DNA from: Oceanospirillales bacterium
GTDB taxonomy: Bacteria; Pseudomonadota; Gammaproteobacteria; Xanthomonadales; SZUA-36
Direction of reading: 5' to 3'
DNA: 7,274 nucleotides
NCBI GenBank assembly: GCA_003232965.1
Contig: QIKG01000127.1
Span: forward strand, 1 to 7,274
Shown here: positions 1 through 6,485 of the stretch, one piece after another
How positions within the stretch are numbered: position 1 is the first letter of the stretch
Layout: each line of letters starts with the position of its first letter
The notes under the pieces: model-generated
What the model was told of the DNA's origin: nothing
What the model saw: only the letters and a program-made list of their open reading frames with translations
Databases searched by the model: none
Position numbers and translations under genes: made by a program

Positions 1-3000
1 AATGCGAAGTCCGGCATGATGCCCGTGCTAACGCGCCGCCCGCCAGCTGGTCTTTTCGCTGCTTGAGCTTTTTCTGACCCGGCGATTTTCTTCTCTCCCT
101 GATACTCCATTGGGTCCGGACGCACACTTAAGTACTCAAGCCCTTCTCTAACAATTGCGGCTACTTTGACCAAGCCCTTGTAGTCGATTTTGTCAGCTGT
201 ATCACCCGGCTTGTGATAGTCAGGACTGGCTCCGGCGAAGAACTGCACACCCGGTACACCCGCCTCAATAAAGGCGACCTGGTCACTGGAAGAAATATCC
301 TGAGTGGGTAATTCGGTTTGCACCCCGGTTACAAAGCTGGCGCCCATAAAGATGAATTTCCATTCACGCGCAGAATTGGAACCTAAAATTAATAGTTTGT
401 TATCGCCCAGACGACCAACGGTATCTATATTTAAATTACCAATAACTTTTTCTATAGGATAGGTTTTGGCTGCTTTCACATAATGTCGGGCACCCAGTAG
501 CCCGGCTTCTTCGGCGCTGAAGGCGGCAAATACTACCGCCCGGTCCGGACTCATGGTTTTGCCCAGAGTCCGTGCCAGCTCCAGCATCACTGCCACACCG
601 CTGGCATTGTCATCGGCGCCATTATGAATTTTGCCTTTATTACCACTAGCGGTATCTGGCCAGCCTTCACCAAGGTGGTCATAATGTGCGCTGAGAACAA
701 CGGATTCCTGCTGCATTTTTTCCTGCTTGCCGGGGATAACACCAAGTACATTCTTAACCGTTACCGGCTTGCCATGTTCTCCCTTAATGCTAAATGACTG
801 GAAGTAAGTACCATTATCACCGCCAGGCTGCAGACCGGCTTTGGCAAATTCTGCGGCAATATAGTCGGCAGCTTTGTCTAGGCCTTTCGATCCCGGAACC
901 CGACCCTGCATATCATCTGCAGCAAGTGTTTCAACATCAATTTGCATTCTTGAGGCATTAAACACAGGCGCCAACATGGCCAGTGCCGGGCGCTTTTTGA
1001 GTGCTGGCAATTTGCCGGGCTGATCAACAAGATCAGCAGACAAGGGTGAGCCAATCGCGGGCCACTGGCCTTTAAGCGAATTAGTGGGTTCTGTACCGGT
1101 AAAACCCAGATATGAATATTTCCCGTAATGCGGTAGTTTGCGAGCAAGGCCGGCGACAGCCTCGCTATCGTGCGCGCTTAACCAGGCGACTGCCAAGTTA
1201 GTGTCGTCTGGGTGGCGAGTTACCACAACTAAACTATTTTCGGCTGCGTTTGCAGATTCGCTACCGAAGCGGGCAGCATCCTCGCCAATTTCCGCGTCAT
1301 AAGGCTCCAGTGCACTATCGATGGCTTTACGCCAGCTATTGTTCCAACCCAATACCCAAACACTGCGATCTTTAGGTAAGCTGCTGACCTCCGAGTCCAG
1401 TTTTACGCTAAATTCTTCACCTTTATTAGCTTTCCAGATTTTTGCCAGTTGCTGATAACGCGCAATAGTCTCAGCATTCGCCTTAGAAGGCAAAATCATC
1501 AGAGTTTTGCTGGCGCCAAACATTTTTGACAATGCGGGTGGAATTTCCTGAAAATGCAGTCGCCGCATCAGGTTAAATTGCGGGTCTACATCCACCCGCA
1601 GCGGGGTTCCATCTACCTGCAAGCTGTATTTTTGTTGTTTTTTATCCATTGCCAGCATTTGTTTGTGGGCTTTATCGGCGGTATAGACAACCACGGGTAT
1701 CGACAGCGTATAAGCATCCCCCGCCTGTATCTGTTCTAGCTCTAACTCCACCACATTATTGTCAGCGTATGCTGATTTGATTTTTAACTCTGGTGCACCG
1801 CTGCGGTTGACCCATTGATCGAAGAAATCACCCAGGTCCTTGTTAGTAACTTCTTCAAAAGATTCACGGATTTGGGTATATCCCGCCCGTTTATACTTGT
1901 TATCTCGGTAAAATTTCTGCAACGAGCGCCTAAAATTATCGTCGCCAACATCCTCCCTGAGCATGTCAAACATCATCGAGGTTTTGCCATAACCAATCGC
2001 AGAAGAAGAGGCATTTGTGCGGGAAATAAAGTCTTTTAAAGGAAATTCATCATCAGGGTTTACATAATCTGTATAGCTTTGTAAGGTGGAAAGTCTGGAG
2101 GCAGCACCATTGCCACGCTGTTCAGCGATGAGGTGATCAGCCATATAGGCGGTCAAACCCTCACACCAGTTACCCGTTTCAAAATCCACAAATACACCAT
2201 TTCCCCACCAGTTGTGCAGCAGTTCATGCGGATAGGAGGAATGTAATATGAAAGGGAAGCGGATTATTTGCGGGCCCAACAGAGTAAAGGACGGCATACC
2301 GTAGCCGGTTTCCCAAAAGTTCTCGACCAGGGCAAACTTGGAGTAGGGATAAACACCAACCAGCTCCCGATACATCTCCAGATACTGCGCGGTGGTTTCT
2401 AGGTACTTATTGGCCAAAGCATCATCTTTGTCGCGCAAAAACGCCATTGCTGTGACATTACCAACTTGATACTCATACTCTGTAAACTGGGCAGATATTA
2501 CAAATACTTCTTCGGTAGGCGTGTTTACTTCCCAGGTATCTATGTGATAGTTGTCATCTTCAGATTGTGCAGTTCTAGCACCCTGGCTAACCGTTCGCCA
2601 GCCGGCAGGCACCTGCACTTTCAACTTATAGGTAATGTACTCATCCCCAAAAGAGGGTATCCAGTGGGTTGATCCAGAAAGGAAAACCCCTTGTTCATCA
2701 ATCAAGCCTGGTGACTGGCTAAAGCCGCGTGAATACTCTTCATTCATCTGTTTTACTGGGTGGTGAATAATCCCAGCATATTCAATCACCAATGAATCCG
2801 GCTGCTGACCCTCGATATTAATTTGGTAGGTGGTGGTTTTGAATACTGAGCGATGATCTTCCTGATCCATGCCCTTATCGGCAGGTGTTGTCGCATCTTC
2901 GACTTCAGTAATAGTCACACCAGCGCTGGGACTGCTGGGTGATAAGCCTTCATGTAGCGAAAAGCGCAGTATCGAAAGCTCAGCACTTGCCGGAATAGTG

Positions 3001-3136
3001 ATGCTATCCCTCACTTTAAAACAGTGTGTTTTATTGGGTCTACCTCGATATCAAGATCGTGGTGATATAGCGCCTCTTGAGCCTGAAGGCCACTTGCCAT
3101 TACTAATAAAGCGAATCCGATTAGAAAGCTTTTCAT
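1..3136 (-). CDS. Secreted M1-M28-PDZ metallopeptidase, frame broken near codon 41, 3' end outside window
   Basis: Two metallopeptidase modules sit in one polypeptide. The start at 3136 gives a Sec signal peptide (residues 1-19, ending GLQA before QEA) preceded by a purine-rich AGAGA site. An M1 module follows: ETGYGMPS at 276-283, zinc motif HELLH at 304-308, third ligand E326 in NWCEGLT, and a candidate catalytic tyrosine Y383 in IGYGKT. Residues about 527-720 form a region I cannot classify. The M28 module has all five expected zinc ligands: H818 (SAHYDHLG), D842 or D843 (GADDNASG), E877 next to general-base E876 (SAEEAGLLG), D905 (NLNIDTVG) and H975 (DYHKPGD). Residues from about 1033 (RRVSTGIMPDFA) match the start of a PDZ domain, cut by the window edge. 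Expected role: periplasmic or secreted peptide degradation by N-terminal trimming. Numbering assumes a -1 shift at 3014-3020; without it translation stops after 41 residues. From 3014 to 1 the frame is fully open, so the rest looks under selection. Confidence 0.88.
3014..3020 (-). other. Frame break at a T TTA AAG heptamer in the M1-M28 peptidase gene
   Basis: In the start-codon frame the codons are GTT TTA AAG TGA, so translation stops at 3013-3011. The rest of the peptidase is read in the -1 frame, whose next codon is GTG at 3014 (VRDSITIP). Both frames are open only between about 3050 and 3012, so the break must lie there. The heptamer has the X XXY YYZ form of known -1 slippery sites and lies directly before the stop. 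I see no strong hairpin or pseudoknot downstream. A homopolymer indel (T4 A3), real or technical, is at least as likely. Confidence 0.7.
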
Positions 3137-3170
3137 ATTTCATCTCTTGCAAGGTAAATTTAATTGCCCC

Positions 3171-3199
3171 AAAATAGCATTGTTTTACACCGGTATGAA
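3171..3199 (-). promoter_or_regulatory. Possible sigma-70 promoter of the peptidase gene
   Basis: Read on the minus strand, TTCATA (3199-3194) and TATTTT (3176-3171) are separated by 17 bp. Each matches the sigma-70 consensus at four of six positions, and a TG lies just upstream of the -10. This would leave a leader of roughly 30 nt before the ATG at 3136. The intergenic region is A/T-rich, so chance matches are likely. Confidence 0.33.
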
Positions 3200-3220
3200 G
3201 CTAATTTTGAGTAGTTTGTG

Positions 3221-3239
3221 GTTTTTGGGTTCTAAAAAC
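3221..3239. repeat. Inverted repeat between divergent genes
   Basis: GTTTTT (3221-3226) and AAAAAC (3234-3239) are perfect inverted copies around a 7-nt spacer. They lie between the divergent peptidase and ChaN-like genes. This could be an operator or a weak hairpin. It is short and A/T-rich, so chance is a fair explanation. Confidence 0.3.
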
Positions 3240-3262
3240 TCGGGGCATACTCAGGAAATACA

Positions 3263-3291
3263 TTGTACTATGTGAAAATAGTTTATTTTAA
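3263..3291 (+). promoter_or_regulatory. Possible promoter of the ChaN-like gene
   Basis: TTGTAC (3263-3268) and TTTTAA (3286-3291) are 17 bp apart, and TATTTT at 3284-3289 is an alternative -10 with a short spacer. The leader would be about 45 nt. The match is poor, and the call rests mainly on position in the only upstream non-coding stretch. Confidence 0.22.
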
Positions 3292-3339
3292 TAGCACAAA
3301 CTAAATTCCACAGTATTAGCAAGGAAGAACACCATAAGT

Positions 3340-4428
3340 ATGAAAAAATCATCACTATTATTAGGATCCGCCATTACTTTAGGCCTCAGCGCGTGTGCAT
3401 CAACCATTGCATACCAAGCAGCAGAGATAGTCGCAGCAACGCCTGTTATCAGCCCGATAAACACAACTTACGATACCATTTGGGTGCGCGGGAAAGACAG
3501 TAGCGTGCAGTCATTGGAACAGGTTGTTGACCAGTTAAGTGCCTATGATGTGGTGTTTTTTGGTGAATTTCATGGTCACTCCGGAATCCACCTGGCGCAA
3601 ATGCAAGTTTTCGACGGACTACAGTCCAAAAACCCTGCTATGACCCTTTCGCTTGAGCAAATTGAGCGCGATATACAGCCATTGCTTGACCAGTATCTGA
3701 ATGGGGAAATCGGTGAAAAAGTACTGCAGAAAGATGGCCGAGGCTGGGATAACTATGAACAGAGTTACCGCCCATTGGTGGAGTATGCCAAGGCCAATAA
3801 CTTACCTGTTTTAGCCGCCAACGCACCTAAAGATGCGGTTATTTGTGTTGGCAAGAAGGGCCCAGAGGTATTAGATGAAATTCCAATGCCGGATCGCGGC
3901 TGGTTGGCAAAAGAGCTGAACCTGCATGAGGGCGCTTATCGGGATAAGTATTTGGGCTTTATGGGCGGCAGTAGAGCACACGGCGCTGATACTGAAGATA
4001 CCGCTGATCCCAAAAAGAAGAAAAAAACCATGGATGCCGGTATGGCAATGGCAATCCGGAGTTTCTCAGCCCAGGTTTTGCGCGATGACACCATGGCAGA
4101 AACCATCGCCATGCACCTTCAGGACAATCCGGAGCGTAAAGTCTTGCATCTTACCGGCAGCTTTCATTCAGAGTCTGGCCTTGGCACCGTCGAGCGCTTA
4201 CTTATCCGCATGCCGGAACTGAAAGTTGCTGTTATAACCCCGGTGGCCGTGAAAGATTCACAGTCACCCACATGGAGCGAAGATGAAGCAAAGACCGGAG
4301 ACTTTATTTTACTGGTTAACAAAACCCCGCCTATGTTTGTAAACAAAGACAGTGAAAGGGAATATATGAACACAATGATCCGTAAGCGGATGAAAAATAA
4401 GTGTGTGTATACCGATGAAGAAGCCTAA
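3340..4428 (+). CDS. ChaN-like haem-binding lipoprotein
   Basis: A 362-residue lipoprotein of the ChaN / cofactor-binding family; characterised ChaN is an outer-membrane-associated haem-binding lipoprotein linked to iron uptake. The signal peptide ends in the lipobox LSAC, giving lipidated C19. Residue +2 is Ala, not Asp, which favours outer-membrane sorting. Family signatures are GEFHGHSGIH (75-84), SLEQIERDIQ (104-113), the aromatic and Asn-rich WDNYEQSYRPL region, LPVLAANAP, and TGSFHSESGLG (272-282). H78, H80, H84 and H276 are candidate haem or metal ligands. A charged insertion (EDTADPKKKKK, about 219-229) precedes the last third. The protein is somewhat longer than I recall for ChaN. 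Two consecutive TAA codons end it. The purine-rich AAGGAAGA lies unusually far (about 11-14 nt) from the ATG, but no other start keeps the signal peptide. It is divergent from the peptidase gene. The ligand is inferred from the family; no Fur box was recognised. Confidence 0.85.
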   Translation: MKKSSLLLGSAITLGLSACASTIAYQAAEIVAATPVISPINTTYDTIWVRGKDSSVQSLEQVVDQLSAYDVVFFGEFHGHSGIHLAQMQVFDGLQSKNPAMTLSLEQIERDIQPLLDQYLNGEIGEKVLQKDGRGWDNYEQSYRPLVEYAKANNLPVLAANAPKDAVICVGKKGPEVLDEIPMPDRGWLAKELNLHEGAYRDKYLGFMGGSRAHGADTEDTADPKKKKKTMDAGMAMAIRSFSAQVLRDDTMAETIAMHLQDNPERKVLHLTGSFHSESGLGTVERLLIRMPELKVAVITPVAVKDSQSPTWSEDEAKTGDFILLVNKTPPMFVNKDSEREYMNTMIRKRMKNKCVYTDEEA

Positions 4429-4461
4429 TAAAGCATAATTGCTAGCTCTTAACCTCAGGCT

Positions 4462-4539
4462 CGTCATCCTCGCGCAGCATGCCCTCGCGAAGGCGGGGGA
4501 CGGGGATCCAATGGTACTTCGACTGGTTTCCGGAATGAC
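4462..4539. repeat. Palindromic intergenic repeat-like element
   Basis: A G+C-rich block stands out from A/T-rich flanks. Its ends are imperfect inverted copies: GTCATCC on the left, GGAATGAC on the right. Inside, CCCTCGC (4482-4488) and GCGGGGG (4493-4499) form a 7-bp stem with one G-T pair around a GAAG loop. The wording (GTCAT, CTCGCGAAGGCGGGG, GGGGATCCA, AATGAC) resembles dispersed REP- or MITE-like elements I know from many proteobacterial genomes. Lying 34 bp after the ChaN-like gene, the hairpin could also protect or end its transcript, although there is no T-run. Only one copy is visible here, so dispersal is inferred. Confidence 0.6.
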
Positions 4540-4575
4540 AAATAGGTATTGATATTGTTATTAAGATTTGCTTTT

Positions 4576-4593
4576 GATTGATTAGATTGATTA
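4576..4593. repeat. Tandem 9-bp direct repeat upstream of the histidine-rich gene
   Basis: GATTGATTA occurs twice back to back (4576-4584 and 4585-4593), 12 bp before the ATG at 4606. Equally spaced direct repeats are the usual layout of response-regulator binding sites. The second copy runs into GATTACA (4589-4595), which resembles half of a CopR/CusR-type box, but the matching inverted half is absent. A regulatory role is inferred from position only. This close to the start it would overlap the leader or ribosome-binding region. Confidence 0.4.
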
Positions 4594-4605
4594 CACTAGG
4601 GCTAT

Positions 4606-5037
4606 ATGGAATATTTCCGCCAGCTAAACAAGCGTAGATTTATAGTGTTGAGCTTACTGCTCTCGCTGTTACTGCTGTCTATGCCTAGTGTAAAGCTGCA
4701 TGTTCATTCGCTGGATCATGAGCATGCGGGCGATCCGGGCCATAGCCAAAGCCTTGTTGAAAAAACCAGCAGTGCTTATTTAAGCAAAGCTCACTTTACC
4801 CACGACTTATCCCATGAGCATAATGAGGAAGTGATTTCAGAGGTTGAAGTCAGTAATCAGGGCCTGTTGAAAAACCTCAATATCAGCAGCCTTGGTCTTG
4901 CCATCCCCATGCTGTTTTTCACCTTGATGATATGCGTCCGCTCCCGGCCGTTTATTCAGCGCAGGCGAGAAAACAAGCTAATATTTTATAGCTATTACCT
5001 GCTTTCCCCGCCTCTGCGAGCACCACCAGCACGCTAA
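4606..5037 (+). CDS. Small histidine-rich membrane protein at the metal-efflux locus
   Basis: A 143-residue protein with a basic N-terminus, a hydrophobic segment (about 12-27, either an uncleaved anchor or a signal sequence), a periplasmic-type loop and a second hydrophobic segment (about 93-111) followed by a positively charged stretch (RSRPFIQRRR). The loop carries nine histidines between residues 32 and 72 (H32, H34, H38, H40, H46, H63, H66, H70, H72) in HxH and DHEH patterns with acidic neighbours, which suits binding of divalent or copper-group metal. The tail SPPLRAPPAR resembles the PPLRxPP ending I associate with small proteins beside copper and Czc-type resistance genes. An AGGG lies 4 nt before the ATG, a tight ribosome-binding site. 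It is 166 bp upstream of the CzcC-like gene on the same strand. Role in metal binding, sensing or delivery is inferred; the exact family is not recognised. Confidence 0.8.
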   Translation: MEYFRQLNKRRFIVLSLLLSLLLLSMPSVKLHVHSLDHEHAGDPGHSQSLVEKTSSAYLSKAHFTHDLSHEHNEEVISEVEVSNQGLLKNLNISSLGLAIPMLFFTLMICVRSRPFIQRRRENKLIFYSYYLLSPPLRAPPAR

Positions 5038-5090
5038 TATTCTCTGCGTATATTCACGCGGAAATAATTAATCTATTTGTTCTTTTACGC

Positions 5091-5118
5091 TTAACTTATT
5101 GCGTAGCTGATTTATAGC
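5091..5118 (+). promoter_or_regulatory. Possible promoter of the CzcC-like gene
   Basis: TTAACT (5091-5096) and TATAGC (5113-5118) are 16 bp apart, and each matches the sigma-70 consensus at four of six positions. The -10 candidate overlaps the right arm of the inverted repeat at 5103-5121, which would suit an operator. It would add a transcription start inside the operon after the histidine-rich gene. Weak evidence. Confidence 0.22.
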
Positions 5119-5121
5119 TAC
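5103..5121. repeat. Inverted repeat upstream of czcC, possible operator
   Basis: GTAGCT (5103-5108) and AGCTAC (5116-5121) are perfect inverted copies separated by GATTTAT. The dyad spans 19 bp, a size usual for a dimeric regulator site, and sits in the 166-bp gap before the efflux genes. It might also be a small mRNA hairpin. No regulator gene is visible in the window. Confidence 0.4.
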
Positions 5122-5191
5122 AAAAGGCTAAGCTCTAAAACCAAAAACCCATTTTATTTAGCTTTATACCTGCATAGCAACAGGCGTACAC

Positions 5192-5196
5192 AAGGA
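5192..5196 (+). promoter_or_regulatory. Ribosome-binding site of czcC
   Basis: AAGGA lies 7 nt before the ATG at 5204. The strong match and spacing settle this start, which also gives a complete signal peptide. Confidence 0.7.
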
Positions 5197-5203
5197 TTAT
5201 GTA

Positions 5204-6485
5204 ATGCGGCCATTTTTTATTCTTGCCAAACCCACTACCAAGCGACTGACTTTTCGCACAGCTGCGGTATTAGCTTTGCTATTTTTCAGTGCCATTGTTT
5301 ATGCAGCTGATAACGACACTGAAACACACACGCTGAGCCTAAATGAAGCCATCATCAAAACTATTGAGTACAATCCGGAACTGCGGGCTTATGACTACCG
5401 TTTAAAAGCCCAGCAAGGACGAATTGAACAAGCGGGCATAGCCCCCAGCCCTGAAATAGGCTTTATATTGGAAGATTTTTTAGGCAGGTGCGCAAGCTAC
5501 CCTGAGCATCAGTTGGGTGCTTGAACGCGGCTTGCGCCAACATTATATAAATGCCGCTACTGCGGGCTCATCATTAATAAAAGCGCAGGCAGACATTCAA
5601 CAATTGAATGCTGCAGCCGAAACTGCTCGCCGCTACCTACAGAGCTTAGCTTTTCAAGCACGCGAATTAAATGCTGATAAAAGCATTAAGCTGGCCGAAG
5701 AAATTATTCAATCGGTAAGCAAGCGGGTTAAAGCGGGTCACACCCCTGCGGCGGAACTTTCCCGGGCGCAAGCGGAACTGGCACACAGCAAACTACAGCG
5801 CGAAGATATTGTGCACGAACTCCGGGCAGCCAATCATCTGCTGGCAGCCCAATGGGGGGAGAGCAATCCGTCTTTTTCCCGGGTTGAGGGTGATATTTTC
5901 ATCCTCCCGCAGATCGCATCATTTGAAAATCTAAAATCGCGTTTGCCCGAGAACCCGGAGTTTATCCGGTTATTGTCCAGCCAACTGTTAAAACAAGCAG
6001 AACTAGACCTTGCCCTGGCGCAAAGCAAACCCAGCTGGCGTGTTAGCGCCGGGATTCGCCACACCAACATCGGTAATGATCAATCGTTGATCGCGGGTAT
6101 TTCGATCCCATTTGGTAAAAACACCCGAAACTCGGGGCGAATTGCCGAAGCCCGCGCGAATTTGGCGAAAACCGATAATGACAGACTTGCCGTACAAATT
6201 CAGAGCGAAACAGCGCTGTTGGTAATCTATGAAAAATTACAACACAGCCTGCATGTCATTAATACCGTGCAGAGCGATATTATTCCACCCCTTGAGCAAG
6301 CCCTTGTAGGAACCCGCCGCGCCTACCAACTTGGCCGCTATAGTTACCTAGAACTACGCAGTGTTCAGAACGAATTGCTCGATGCCCACAATATGCTGGT
6401 TGAAGCCAGCGTTGCCGCGCATGGCTACCTGATTGAAATCGAGCGATTAACCGGCGTGTCTCTAAGCCAAAACAGGAAACACCTA
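5204..6485 (+). pseudogene. czcC: CzcC-like outer membrane factor, frame broken near 5484
   Basis: Outer membrane channel subunit of an HME-RND tripartite metal efflux pump (TolC/OEP superfamily). The signal peptide is residues 1-34 (TFRTAAVLALLFFSAIVYA). The first OEP repeat starts at TLSLNEAI (43-50) with NPELRAYDYR and PSPEIGFILEDFLG to residue 94. The start-codon frame then reads 12 unrelated residues and stops at 5522-5524. The family sequence resumes in another frame from 5484 (AGAQATLSISWVLERG), open without a stop through SIPFGKNTRNSGRIAEARA and the typical C-terminal YQLGRYSYLELRS and EIERLTGV. Family alignment from memory suggests about seven codons are missing at the joint, fitting a deletion of about 20 nt; a single inserted base plus a naturally short loop is the alternative. 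The G+C-moderate, family-like downstream frame suggests a recent event or a sequence error. There is no stop before the czcB start. As written, no full-length protein would be made from the 5204 start. Metal specificity cannot be read from it. Confidence 0.85.
6474..6477 (+). promoter_or_regulatory. Ribosome-binding site of czcB inside the czcC 3' end
   Basis: AGGA lies 8 nt before the ATG at 6486. It supports independent initiation of the adaptor although the upstream frame is continuous with it. Confidence 0.6.

Noticed and set aside
878..1147. Minus-strand ORF of 89 codons
   Set aside because: It lies inside the M28 coding region in another frame; the peptidase frame is open with intact zinc ligands, so this is a shadow.
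1815..2039. Plus-strand ORFs at 1554-1739, 1815-2039, 2466-2672 and 2869-3177
   Set aside because: All are antisense to the peptidase gene, lack recognisable domains and have composition explained by the opposite strand.
3181..3339. Fur box for the ChaN-like gene
   Set aside because: A/T-rich, but I could not find a convincing GATAAT-type inverted repeat.
3926..4222. Plus-strand ORF of 98 codons inside the ChaN-like gene
   Set aside because: It overlaps a clear family protein in another frame, with no own ribosome-binding site or domain.
4434..4445. AGCA-TAAT-TGCT palindrome after the ChaN-like gene as a terminator
   Set aside because: Only 4 bp of stem, A/T-rich, with no uridine tract.
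4589..4605. CopR/CusR box before the histidine-rich gene
   Set aside because: Only one GATTACA half-site is present; the inverted partner is missing.
5044..5061. Hairpin CTGCGT / ACGCGG after the histidine-rich gene as a terminator
   Set aside because: The stem is 6 bp with a wobble pair and no following T-run; too weak to call, although some attenuation is possible.
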